Notes: generated from the sequence alone by a model not told the origin. A stretch of 22,188 nt of DNA from Coptodactyla brooksi (GCA_033557675.1 JAWQRM010000481.1:1-22188); one strand, 5' to 3'. Counted from the first letter of the stretch, positions 9,652-19,891 are shown. Translations and numbers: made by a program.

Positions 9652-10506
9652 ATTACTGTATTGCACTTCAGTTCAGAGTATGGTGCGAAGCGACAAATCA
9701 GAAAAAAAATGACAACAGGTACTCAAATCCCAAAAGATAAGATTATTATATTTCAAATAAAAGTAACAAGCAACATGGAATATTCATTACCAAAAAGCAT
9801 TGGATAACAGATCTTTAAAACAATATTCACCATAAATCAATATATTTTAGAAAAGTGTTTTATAACACATTTAAAAGTGTAACAGTTTTATAACAAATTG
9901 CGATAGGTAAACATCATAAAATTATAAATCTACTGGTATCAATCATTTATGAATTTGTTTAGTTCGATATCCAACAGAGTGTCGAAGATAAAATCACTAG
10001 GGCCAAAGCAAAATTTATTAGCGTTCTATTTCGGACTCTTTCATTATTTATTTGACAGCAACAGCTGTCTGTGTGCGTCCTTGGACATTATGAGAAAAAT
10101 GAAATCCTGACATTATAAGAAAAATGAATTTTTGGATTCAGCACTCCGAAAATTAAATGAAAATTAAAAAACATTACACAATCCGAATTTTCAGGCTTGT
10201 ATAATAGTAACAGAAAATTGGATTCAAAAGTCTACGTGGTACATATCCAAAAGGTGTGAAAAATACGGACAAAAATCTTTAATTTAAATTCGTCAAAAAT
10301 GATTACCTTGCGTATGTCTGAAACAAAAGCATTTTTAGTGGCCATACAAGATTAATTCATCTATTTTGTATGGCTGTTAAGGACTTATGGAAATTATACA
10401 AAATTATAGAAAGTCTCGTTTGAAAGACATTTGTCTACCAGATTTGTGTTATTTTGTAAAAGTATTTGAAAATATATTCTGAAGCCAGTTTACAAAAAGC
10501 GAAAAT

Positions 10507-10529
10507 GGTTAAACACATGGTGTTTAACC
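10507..10529. repeat. Perfect palindrome, 10-bp arms
   Basis: GGTTAAACAC, a 3-nt ATG spacer, and GTGTTTAACC. A related but shorter GGTTAAC palindrome follows at about 10543. Function unknown. Confidence 0.8.
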
Positions 10530-10771
10530 AACGACGAACAATGGTTAACATGTTGTTCAACAAAGGAACAATTAATATAAAAACTCATAATTAAATACAA
10601 GTAATTGACACCCTTCCATTGAAAACTATATTAACAAACAGAAAGAGCCTTGCGCAGAAAACTATATAAACAATTCGCTGAATAAAACTTAATTCCAAAT
10701 TGAAGGTTAATTAAGAAAAAGAAAAGAAACTTATGAATTTCTTTGAGAGTGTTTCTCTGGTCAACAGCGCA

Positions 10772-10822
10772 AGCTGTACTTAAAGGAAATGTACCTAAAG
10801 GAAATAGCTGTACTTAAAGGAA
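10772..10822. repeat. Short direct repeat
   Basis: AGCTGTACTTAAAGGAA occurs at 10772-10788 and again at 10806-10822, with a diverged half copy (TGTACCTAAAGGAAAT) between. It lies just beyond the EstB polyadenylation signal. Confidence 0.75.
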
Positions 10823-10856
10823 GTCTTTTGATCAAAGGTGTTCTTCAGTTGTACAC

Positions 10857-10862
10857 TTTATT
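10857..10862 (-). terminator. Polyadenylation signal for EstB
   Basis: AATAAA on the minus strand 32 nt downstream of the EstB stop, giving a very short 3' UTR. Confidence 0.65.
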
Positions 10863-10894
10863 AGTGTTGCTATAATAGTACAAAACATAAATAT

Positions 10895-12717
10895 TTACTG
10901 TACACCATATCGGTCAAATATATCCAACCAGAATCTGATGTTTTCGTCATCTGGATCCACGCCATCTACATCTTGCTCTGAACCAATGTCCACATAGTTC
11001 ATTATACCATCGTCCACTGGTTTCCAAACGTCTTTGCTCGTTGGTTGAGGATTGGAATATTTTGCAAAGTTAGTCCATATTTTGACAACCCTATCGATGG
11101 CCTTGTCCTCGATGCTGTCTTTTTCAACTTCAGGAGTGATGAAAGTTTTGAACATGTATCCCATTTCGTCGCAATGACTTGCACCTTTATAAGTCGCAGA
11201 TATCTCATCGCGATTCTTGAAGACGTTCATTTTAGTATCACCAGAAAACCTGTAGAAATAAATAGGGTGAAGGTTATTTTTGACGTGCTCCAAAGCTGCC
11301 CGTCTTGCTGGCAATGCAAACCAGGCATCTCTGTAAACATCAATAAAGGGTTGCATATTATCCGGACTGGGTTCGCTGTCACCCTGGTAAAATGTTTTTA
11401 TTTCTTCAGCCAATTGGATAGCTTCCGGGGTTCCTGGCAGAATTCCTAGCTCGTCTGGTACGAAGTCAAAGAAATCAGTCACGGGAATGGAATGCCCAGT
11501 CAAATTTCTTATGTACTGGTCAAAGTAAATTCCTTCAGCATCTGTATAACCAATCAACATTGGGACTTTATTGTAATTCCCTTCCCTGACTAATTTTAAT
11601 GGATTGTCGATTAAGAAGGCTGTACCATCTGTTTGCTTTTCGACAATTGGCATATGGATACCGCCCCAACGCATGGGTTTGTTCTGGAAGTAAAAAATTA
11701 TACTAAAGTTAGATTATTAAATCATTCATGAATGTGTCTTACCAGAGTCAACACTTGGAAGGCATAATAGATGGTCAAAGCTGGATATGATTGTAAGGTG
11801 ACTAACATACTAGAAATATCATCAGTTGAAATTTGGAGTGTGTCAGCTAAAAGTTCCCCGTTGTTAGGTACACCAACCAACCAAGGGGTGGTGGCCACGC
11901 CACTTTGCAAGATGACGTTTGAAAATAATCCTTCAGATGATGGCGAGAGGACATGAAGGTGGACACTAGCACCGCCAGCACTTTGTCCAAAAATTGTTAC
12001 TTGTTTTGGATCGCCCCCAAAATATTCCACATTGTTCTGCACCCATTCCAATGCTAATCTTTGATCCTTCAAACCTGCGTTCCCTGGAGTACCAAGAGAC
12101 GCATCGTCCAAACTAAAGAAGCCTATTTTGGAAAAAGAATATCATAAGGTCCGATCATGCGATCCAAAATCTTACCAAAAATGTTAAGTCTGTAGTTTAA
12201 AGTAACCAAAAGTACACCCTCTGGGATTAGAAATTCCGGACTGTAAAAGTCCTGTCTACCAGATCCTATGGTGAATGCACCTCCGTGGATAAACACCATA
12301 ACCGGTTTCAAGTCAGCATTGTTTAACTCTGGTGTGTAAACGTTTAGATACAAGCAATCTTCCTGTCCAAAAGCAACGCCGTCGGTGCCGCTTTGGTAAC
12401 ATTCCGGCAAGTCTTGAGTCGCATCTCTTGCTCCTAACCATGGTCCATTTGGTACGGGATCCTATAGAATATCCGTACAATTATTCGCCATGAGGGCGAT
12501 CGCGGTAAGTCTGATCATTTAGTACCTTGAATCGCAAGTTTCCAGTGGGAGGTTCGGCGTATGGTATACTTTGAAAACTATAAAATTCGTTGCCATACCT
12601 GTCATATTTAACACTTCCCGTTAATGTGCCATCTGGAATGGTCACTAAGACTTCGTCTGCAGAAGACACCTGAAGGAAAACCGCAAAAAAAGCCCAAATG
12701 GCGACTAGTTGAGTCAT
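10895..12717 (-). CDS. EstB: secreted type-B carboxylesterase, four exons, catalytic triad intact
   Basis: Exons: 12717-12526, 12461-12176, 12122-11743, 11683-10895. All introns are GT-AG, joined to 548 residues. ATG 12717 opens a clear signal peptide (MTQLVAIWAFFAVFLQVSSA), so the protein should enter the secretory route. Landmarks are Cys85 and Cys100 (a conserved disulfide pair in this family), EDCLYLNVYTPE, oxyanion-hole HGGA at 123-126, GQSAG with Ser207, Glu336 in TDAEG, and His456 in GASHCDE. The C-terminus (FDRYGVQ) is not hydrophobic, so a soluble secreted enzyme is expected, unlike EstA and EstC. It lacks the EstA introns after TP and before ASH. It is the parent-like intact copy of the adjacent pseudogene at 13180-14838. 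Ester hydrolysis is secure from the family; the physiological substrate is not. Confidence 0.88.
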
Positions 12718-12765
12718 CGTAATTGAGGTAATGTGCCTGTCGGGTACACGTATCACTTATTTGTA

Positions 12766-12845
12766 TTTTACATTATCAGAAACTCTCCACATATGAAGGA
12801 ATACTTGTGATAGTAAATCGATAATACAAGTGTTACTTTAGATTA
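12766..12845 (-). promoter_or_regulatory. Upstream block shared by EstB and its pseudogene copy
   Basis: ATTATCAGAAACTCTCCACA at the start of this block is followed by about 60 bp of similar sequence repeated at about 14840-14915 upstream of the decayed copy. It lies 50-130 bp upstream of the EstB ATG, where a promoter is expected. Its sharing shows the duplication carried 5' flank; promoter function is inferred from position only. Confidence 0.4.
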
Positions 12846-13149
12846 TTTTTGTTTACTTAAAGATAATCCTTACAGATTGCTGTTATTGTATTGTATTTAC
12901 TATTACTAACGAGTACCACATAGACAATTGACAGCAAGGAACTCAAGTTATGAGCGAGAAGATTTTTAATTGATGCTCTTCAAAAAATGTTTGGAAATTA
13001 AGAGCGTTTCGTGATTTTCCATTGGAAACTAATGATTGACCACATTCAAGTCTTCGTCAATGTGTCTTAGCATGTTAACATACATGTGTAACAAGAGTTT
13101 TTTAATCAAAAATGTTATCTTGAATCGTCTAGAATTATTCTCATTCTGT
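12846..13149. other. Intergenic spacer between EstB and the pseudogene
   Basis: About 300 bp of AT-rich DNA; no gene, repeat or clear regulatory signal was seen. Confidence 0.5.
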
Positions 13150-13179
13150 CCAGCCAGCTGTACACTTCATTAGTAAAAA

Positions 13180-14838
13180 TATAATAGTAATATCCAATCA
13201 AAATCTGATATTTTCCTCATCTGGATCCACGCCACTTGTATCTTGCACTGAACCAACGTCCATATAACTCAAAACACCATCATCCACTGGTTTCCAAGTA
13301 TCTTTGCTCGATGATTGAGGACTGGAATACTCTGCAAAGTTAGTCAATATTTTGACAAGCCTATCCATGGCCTTATCCTCGATGCTCTCTTTTTCAACTT
13401 CAGGAGTGACGAAGCTTTTAGACATGTATCTCATTTCGTCGTCATGACTTGCACCTTTATAAGACGCAGATATCTCATCGCAATTCTTAAAGGCGTTCAT
13501 TTTAGTATCATCAGAAAATCTGTAGAAATAAATAGGATGAAGGTTATTTTTGACGCGCTCCAAAGCTGCTCGTCTTGTTGACAATACAAACCAAGCATCT
13601 TTGTAAGCATCAATAAAGGGTTGCGTGTTATTCGGACTGAGTTCGAGGTTACCCTAGTAAAATCTTTTTATTTCTTCGGCCAGTTGGATAACTTCAGGCG
13701 TTCCTGGCAAAATTTCCAGCTCGTCTGGTATGAAATGAAAGAAATTTGTAACGGGAATGGAATGCCCAGTCAGATTTCTTATGTACTGGTCAAAGTAAAT
13801 TCCTTCCGCATCTGTATAACCAATCAATATTGCAACTTTGTTGTAATTCCATTCCATGACTAGTTTTAATGGATTGTGGATTAAGAAGACTATATCATCT
13901 CTTTGCTTTTCGCTTATTGGCATGTTGATACCGCCCCAATGCATGGGATTGTTCTACAAATAAAAAATTACACCACAGTTAGGTAGTTAAATCATTCATG
14001 AATGTTAACACTTGGAAAGCATAGTACATGGTCAAAGCTGGATATGATTGCAAGGTGACTAACATACTAGAAGTATCATCAGTTGAAATTTGGAGAGTTT
14101 CAGCTAAAAGTTCTCCGTTGTTGGGTACACCAACCAACCAAGAGGTGGTGGCCACACCACTTTGCAAAATAATCCTTCAGATGATGGCGAGAGGACATGA
14201 AGGTGGACACTAGCACCGCCAGCACTTTGTCCAAAAATTCCTACTTGTTTTGGATTGCCTCCAAAATATTCCACATTCTTCTGCACCCATTCCAATGCTA
14301 ATCTTTGATCTTTCAAATCTGCGTTCCCTGGAGTACCAAAAGACGCATCGTCCAAATTGCGATCCAAAATCTTACCTAAAATGTTAAGTCTGTAGTTTAA
14401 AGTAACCAAAACTACACCCTCTGGGATTAAAAATTCCGGCCTGTAAAAGTCCTGTCTACCAGATCCTATGGTGAATGCACCTCCGTGGATAAACACCATA
14501 ACCAGTTTCAAGTCACCATTGTTTAACTGCGGTGTGTAAACGTTTAGATATAAGCAATCTTCAAAAAGCAACTCCGTCGGTACTACTTTTATAACATTCC
14601 CTTAAGTTTTGTGTCGCATCTCTTGTTCTTATCCGTGGTCCATTTGGTACGGGATCCTACAGAATATCCGTAAAATTATTCATCATGAGAGCGATGAAGT
14701 CTGATTCCTCAAGTTTCCAGTGGGAGATTCCTCACATGGTATATTTTGAAAACTATAAAATTCCTTACCATACCTGTCATATTTAACACTTCCCGTTAAT
14801 GTGCCATCTGTAATGGTTACTAAGACTTCGTCTGCACA
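13180..14838 (-). pseudogene. EstB-derived carboxylesterase pseudogene
   Basis: It aligns along its length with EstB but carries many lesions. The ATG and signal peptide are missing: sequence matching mature EstB (ADEVLVTI) abuts the shared upstream block at about 14836. The end of exon 1 with its splice donor is deleted (about 14700-14715). A 5-nt deletion near 14563 shifts frame in exon 2. Most of intron 2 and the start of exon 3 are lost (about 14365), leaving a readthrough. A 13-nt deletion near 14168 after the Ser elbow shifts frame again. The exon 3 splice donor is deleted near 14005. A CAG-to-TAG stop lies at about 13654, and a Trp-to-TGA stop at about 13196 removes the C-terminus. GQSAG, TDAEG and GASHDDE are still readable. 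It is clearly non-coding as an esterase; any transcript would be a non-coding relic. Confidence 0.92.
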
Positions 14839-14952
14839 TTATCAGAAACTCTCCACATATTAAGGAATACTTGTGATAATAAATCGATAATCCGAGTATT
14901 ATTTTAGATTACTTTTATTTACTTAAAGATAATTGTTATAAATTATTAGTAA

Positions 14953-14958
14953 TTTATT
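14953..14958 (-). terminator. Candidate polyadenylation signal for EstC
   Basis: AATAAA on the minus strand, 97 nt beyond the EstC stop, in an AT-rich stretch of 14920-15055 that otherwise holds no feature. Confidence 0.4.
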
Positions 14959-15055
14959 CATTATTATTAATAAACTAATATTAAATGCGTGGTTAATCTT
15001 AAAGAGTATAATAAATATCTTGGAAAGCTCAACTCCAGAAATTTCTGTCAGTGGA

Positions 15056-17060
15056 TTAAGCTAAATGAACAACGAAACTAAGGGCCACAACTAAAGTTAC
15101 AAATCCGCTTGATATCGCAGTATTACTGCGTAATGGTCTGAAATGTCTCTCGTAAATCCCTGTCCAAAACGACATGCGCGCTTGGTCAGGATTTACGTTC
15201 ATAGTAGTGGTCAAAGTGCCAATTTCAGCAAAATGCATTGTAATGTTTGTAAAATTGGTTGCAGGTGTAATCGTAGTCCAGCTAAAGTCAAGAGTGCCAT
15301 CGCCAGAGATACCAGCAAAAGCGAAATTAGCCCATAAAGTTACCATTCTGTTGATGGCGAAATCTTCTATGCTGTTAGGTAGAATATTGGGTGTTAAAAT
15401 TGTGTTGAACAAGTATCCTGTATCATCTTCATGACTAGCACCTGGTATCGAAGCGCTGATAGGATCCCTTCTTTTAAAAACATTCAGTGCGGTATCAGCA
15501 GAGAACCTGTACAAGGATATGCTGGCGTTCGTATTTCTGATGTGGGTAGTGGCAGTTCTGATAGCCGGAAATCCAAACCATACATCTGTGAACAGTTTCA
15601 CGAAACCTGTTATGTTTTCTGCCGAAGGACCACCCGGAAAATAGAAACGTTGTATTTCTGCACTAACGTCTCTCTGTGTAGCCGACTTTGGTGCAATTTC
15701 TAAATCTGGTGGAATCATTTGAGCAAAGTCATGAATGGTCATCGTGTAATTTGTTCGTAATAGTATCCTCATCATCTGATCCACTGCTATACCTTCGGAG
15801 TCTGTGTATCCAATCATAAGTGGAACATCATTATATTGTCCCCTTTCTATTAAATCGAAGGGATTGTCGCGGAGAAAAGCGGTTCCGTCAACTTGACGTT
15901 CAATAACTGGATTAATAATTGTTCCCCAATTCAACGCTGTTAACTGCGCAGAAATAAAATAATGCAGAAAAATATAGCGATTTTTGAATGTACTTACTCT
16001 TGCCAATCTTTGAGAGCCCTCAAACACTTGTTCTGGATGCAACCACCTGAGAGTTTCCATCATCAGCGGTCTACTGGTTGTATTAATATTCAGCACGCTA
16101 GCTACACCAAGACCATTGTTTCTGATACCAGCGTAAGTCCATGGACTAAGAGCTGTACCACTTTGCATAATGGCACCGTGAAATAACCCTTCAAAAAAAT
16201 ATTAGGGGTCAAAGTAAGTGAAGCTTTGTTTCTCTTTGGAACTTACCCGTAGATAACGGTGACAATATATGAAAATGAACAGATGCCGCTCCAGAACCTT
16301 GTCCAAATATCGTGACCCTATTTGGATTTCCTCCAAACTGCGCAATGTTTTGTCTAACCCACCTTAAAGCCATGACCTGGTCTTTGAGTCCAGCATTTCC
16401 GGGAACACCTAAAGTATTGTCGTCCATAGAGAGAAAGCCAAAAATGTTTAACCTATAATTTATGGTGACCAAAACGACGTTTTGTGTCATCAGAAATTCT
16501 GGATTGTACAACTCTTCTCTGCCTGATCCAGTGGCAAAGAATCCCCCATGAATCCATACCAAAACAGGTCTTTGGAACCATACCGTTCCTTGAGAGGGGA
16601 TCTAAAAAATGCCAATTTTATAGACGGTGAACGACAATCCAATTTCGTTGCAAAACCTGTCTTGTGTGGACATTCAAATATAAACAATCTTCTTGTCCAA
16701 TAAAACCATCAAGCGTCTTTTGGAAACAATATGGCACATCTCTCATAGCATAACGTTCGCCTGTCCAGTTAGCAGGTGGACGAGGATCCTGGTATCAAAG
16801 ATTATTGATCAAAATTGCTTGCTTATTTTCTGAGAAAAACTTACCCTAAACCTCAAATTTCCAACTGGACTTTCAGCGTATGGAACACCCTTAAAGCTGA
16901 AGAACCTGTTGTTGCGCCTGTCAAATCTTTCCATTCCACGAAGACGGCCTTGGGCGGTATCGACGGTAGGATATGATAAGGCGTCGGGGACGACAGTAGT
17001 CTGACAGAATATACTGCCTAAAAGGCAGAACGTAACTGCTACTAACAGCAAGTTCCGCAT
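15056..17060 (-). CDS. EstC: carboxylesterase-like protein with the catalytic Ser replaced by Gly, five exons
   Basis: Exons: 17060-16845, 16788-16657, 16601-16247, 16188-15998, 15943-15056. Introns are GT-AG; the donor after exon 2 (GTTTTG) is weak and the last intron is 54 bp and in frame. The join gives 593 residues. ATG 17060 opens a signal peptide (MRNLLLVAVTFCLLGSIFCQ). EDCLYLNV, HGGF at 134-137, Glu348 in TDSEG and His469 in GASHEDD are kept. The nucleophile elbow, however, reads GQGSG (codons GGA CAA GGT TCT GGA), so residue 218, aligned with the EstA/EstB Ser, is Gly and a Ser follows at 219. Classical hydrolysis is therefore doubtful; a binding, adhesion-like or shifted-nucleophile role is possible. 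The C-terminus (RSNTAISSG, then a 14-residue hydrophobic run) looks like a GPI-anchor signal. Many N-glycosylation sequons are present. It is otherwise undamaged, so probably maintained. Confidence 0.87.
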
Positions 17061-17980
17061 TTTTGGTTATGCCAATTTTGTGTTCACTGCTGCTATTTAA
17101 AAGCTAACTGCTAAATACTTTCGTTTCTAGCAGATAAAACCAAATCCTCAGGTTTGATAAACGAAGGATTACCTACGGGCTCCCGCTTAAACCGGACTTT
17201 CAAAGAATTAGTGAGATTAACGATAGCGATGCAAACGCAAAAGTTATTTGGAATGTGTGATTAGTATCGAAACTCAAACTTAATTAACTAACTTTGAGAA
17301 ATCGCTGCGAATTTAATATTAGTCATCATCTAAAAAAACAAAACAACTGCTTTTGATAAACCGTGGATAATAAAACTAGTTATTTGGAATGTAAGAGCTT
17401 ATCGATCCAAGATGAGTACAAGAGAGAAAGTATTTTAAAGAAGAAGAACAGCACTCGCTAAAATCTGGAATAGAAGCACAACCGTATCAGTTTGGAAAAT
17501 TGAGCAAAAATCTTTACTAGAAGCCTGTAGACTCCAAAAGGTGTATAACAGTAGAAAACAAAGAGGTAGCAAAAGTCTATCAAAACTCAGTCAAAACCAC
17601 ATCAGTATTGACTGATATATTTGTGATGCGTAATTGTTCACAGCAAAAACAAAAAATAAAATTCAATACATCCAGTTTTTAAGAGAGATTATCTGGAGCA
17701 ATAAGCAAATGAGAACGTCAGTAAAAATTTTCAAAATATGCGTAAGATAAACATGGTTAAGATCATGCCAATCATAGCGGAAATGAAGACATTAAGAATG
17801 ATGGAAGATAGAAAGAAGAAAACAAAGAAATCAGACGAAAGAGAGACTTTTGACTACGGTGTGAGATTGTTAATTGTTCAAGTTGATAATTTCATGTGAT
17901 CAGTTTAGTTCTGTGGAACAACTAAGATGGCAAAGTGGTTGTGTTTATGCCACAAAGGTAGGGTTGTCACATTGCATTTG
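17061..17980. other. EstC upstream region; no gene recognised
   Basis: A TTTTAAATAG stretch (minus strand, about 17102-17093) lies about 35 bp upstream of the EstC ATG and could serve as a TATA element. The rest, to the piggyBac-like remnant, shows no recognisable coding or RNA feature. It is purine-rich around 17420-17850 and may be further transposon debris. Confidence 0.4.
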
Positions 17981-17982
17981 CC

Positions 17983-18450
17983 ATGTTAGAACTAGTTGGT
18001 TGTGCAAAATCATTCCAGTCCTTCACATTACAACCTATGAATTCTTACCTTAATAATGATTACAGTGATTATGGATCCAGTCATGGTTTCGTAAATTTAA
18101 GAAGCGAAAGCAGTAGTTCTGAAGAAAATTTTATCGAAAACAATAGAGAATCGGATGCAGATGATTGTGGTTTTGCAAGTTGAACTTGATATGAATAATA
18201 TTTCTCCTGTTCCACTAGTTTTCATTTTTTTCTGCAACACCAGAAGTAAAATAAATGTAGATAAAAATGCACTGCACCAGGTATATTGAAATATTTTTGG
18301 ATGATATTATTCTGGTGACTGAACCAAGAAATATACAACCCAACTAAGTTGTCAAGCCGTCTAAAACTACATATTCTAAAGCAAAGAAATTGACAGAAGT
18401 AAGTGAAGAAGAATTGAGAATTTTTTGAGATATTTTGTTATTACAAAGTG
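17983..18450 (+). pseudogene. piggyBac-like transposase, N-terminal remnant
   Basis: The frame at 17983-18183 ends in an acidic, serine-rich stretch (RSESSSSEENFIENNRESD), typical of piggyBac N-termini. After a break, 18277-18440 reads YIEIFLDDIILVTEPRN, then KLTEVSEEELRIF, a stop, and DILLLQSV. This follows the family block of FF-x-D-x-LL, ETNRYA, and VT-x-EEL-x-FLGILLLMG. Several in-frame stops show that it is dead. The catalytic core does not follow; a Penelope-like fragment on the opposite strand starts about 200 bp on. It is distinct from the copy at 294-2457. Confidence 0.6.
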
Positions 18451-18639
18451 TAATCAGGTATTATTTGAAGTTACTGAATGAAAATTATAAAAAGTTATAT
18501 GGTTAAAAATGTTGCACCTTATAAAAAGGTGCATTGTTTTTTTAATCGTAGTCGACATGTTTTAGCTTTATCGCTATTTTCAAGACTGGTGTTTTTGTTG
18601 TTTCTGCTCATATGTAGAGAATGGTTGTTTTATTGTAGG

Positions 18640-19080
18640 AGTTTAATTGGTTGGAATACCGAATGAGAACTGGTGCTTATCTGGATGTTTATTTCGGGTT
18701 CTTATAAGGTTTCTCGGAATATTTCTTGGTTCTCGTGAATGTTTAGTTTTCTGCTTTAACCTAAGATTTTTATGACTTCGAAATTTTGCTCCTTATTTCC
18801 TGGTATGTGGAAATTTTTATGGAGGTGTTCTGCGTAGTTGGAGTCGTGCTTGGTTTTCATATAAGATGTTATGTGTTCTTTGTACCTATCGCTGAATTTC
18901 CTTCCTGTTTGACTGATGGATTTCATTTCACATGTGCCATATTTGATTTTGTATATTGCAGATGGTTCCATTTTGTTTGTTTTTTCTAATGTCGGCTGTG
19001 TTTCGTGTTTTGTATTGTGTGCAGTCCGGAATGCAATGTTTAAGTTGTATTTTTTGAATATTTTTGTTATACGGTGAATT
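18640..19080 (-). mobile_element. Penelope-like retroelement fragment with degraded GIY-YIG domain
   Basis: From about 19080 down, the minus strand reads RITKIFKKYNLNIAFRTAHN, then NKMEPSAIYKIKYGTCEMKS, ISQTGRKFSDRYKEHITSY and YAEHLHKNFHIPGN. The AIYKI, C-terminal-to-it GTC and ISQTGRKF-x2-RYKEH blocks correspond to the GIY, Cys and YIGQTGR-F-x-R-KEH motifs of Penelope-like nucleases. YIG is mutated to SIS, and one of the usual Cys residues is Tyr. In-frame stops follow at about 18755 and 18690. The sequence differs clearly from the copy at 2889-3316, so two separate lineages are present. It is a truncated, inactive copy. Confidence 0.8.
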
Positions 19081-19135
19081 TCATTTCATTTCAGTGTATT
19101 TCATTTTTAATTACTGTAATGTTTCTTGTTTGGAT

Positions 19136-19252
19136 GTTTTTCTTTTTGTTCTTTATGTTTTCGTATATTTTATTTATTAATTTTGTTGGGTATCTAGTTT
19201 TATTACCCAACAAGATTAATAAATACATGAAAACACAGAACAAAAAGAAAAA
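19136..19252. repeat. Long imperfect foldback (about 50-bp arms, 11-nt loop)
   Basis: The left arm ends TTTTGTTGGGTA at 19192, the right arm starts TACCCAACAAGATTAA at 19204, and pairing continues outwards through TTATTAAT / ATTAATAA to CTTTTTGTTC near 19142 and GAACAAAAAG near 19247, with a few mismatches and indels. The loop is 19193-19203. It may be a foldback MITE; no target duplication was identified. The plus-strand open frame 19074-19319 across it is low-complexity and not supported. Confidence 0.75.
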
Positions 19253-19319
19253 AATTATGTTTGCTTTCGTTTTACCGGAAATAGATCAAATGAAGCTCAA
19301 AATGATTAATGCATTTTAA

Positions 19320-19768
19320 CAGATTCTTTAATATAGCATTATAAAGATATGCTAGATAAAAGTTCATGACAGTTTTCATTTTAGCATTCATTGTTCTCTC
19401 TTTACATTGTTTTTGTATGGCCTAATTGTTTGCATATATTCTACATAGACTGTTACATTATGTTTGTAGTTTATATTTGTAGTTTATTAACTACAAATTT
19501 AAATTGATACCAGACGACATGCGTTTTAGCAACATTTTCTTTATTTGTAGTCTTACTTATACCAAGTGCATAATAAGTTGCCTAATATCACATATAATCT
19601 ACATTTTGATCCTGAACAAGTAGCACAGGAGTTTCACAAGGTCATGCGGTAAATTATTATTTGATTAGGCGATCTGTGTTGATGAACGTCACGCAAAAAC
19701 TGTCGTAAACATAACCTCAAATGAGTCTCGTAAAACGACCTTTTTAAAAATTCGTTCGAAGTCCGACC
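19320..19768. other. Upstream region of the plus-strand esterase
   Basis: AT-rich DNA without a recognisable gene. The part nearer 19770 is less AT-rich and should contain the promoter of the esterase that starts at 19892. Confidence 0.4.
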
Positions 19769-19778
19769 ATCACGTGAT
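19769..19778. promoter_or_regulatory. Palindromic E-box ATCACGTGAT upstream of the plus-strand esterase
   Basis: A 10-bp palindrome centred on CACGTG, 114 bp upstream of the ATG at 19892. CACGTG is bound by bHLH factors such as Myc/Max and CLOCK/CYCLE. It could be a chance match. Confidence 0.3.
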
Positions 19779-19891
19779 CCAAAATTGTTGCAATTCGCTA
19801 TAAATTATCTCATAGGCGAATGTGATAGCGATTTTGACGTGTATTTTATGGCTTAGTTTGAATTATAACAGTGCGCGGAGTGTAAGTTAAA

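Larger units (their letters stand above)
9652..10850. other. Intergenic between EstB and EstA; no gene, small repeats only
   Basis: This should hold the EstA promoter, but no clear TATA box was identified. Small features: a 25-bp imperfect direct repeat (GACATTATGAGAAAAATGAA type) at about 10084-10131, a 10-bp-arm palindrome at 10507-10529, and a repeated AGCTGTACTTAAAGGAA at about 10772-10822. No open frame with a recognisable domain was found. Confidence 0.5.

Noticed and set aside
11045..11449. Plus-strand open frame opposite EstB exon 4
   Set aside because: Antisense shadow of conserved esterase coding sequence; the matching shadow occurs opposite the pseudogene (13315-13581).
15143..15703. 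Several plus-strand open frames opposite EstC exon 5
   Set aside because: They overlap in different frames, have no recognisable domain, and lie antisense to well-supported coding sequence.
16490..16687. Minus-strand 65-residue open frame in EstC
   Set aside because: It crosses intron 2 and reads exon 3 in the wrong frame; the spliced model keeps the esterase frame.
19074..19319. Plus-strand open frame rich in Phe, Ile and Lys
   Set aside because: Low-complexity translation of the foldback repeat, with no domain.
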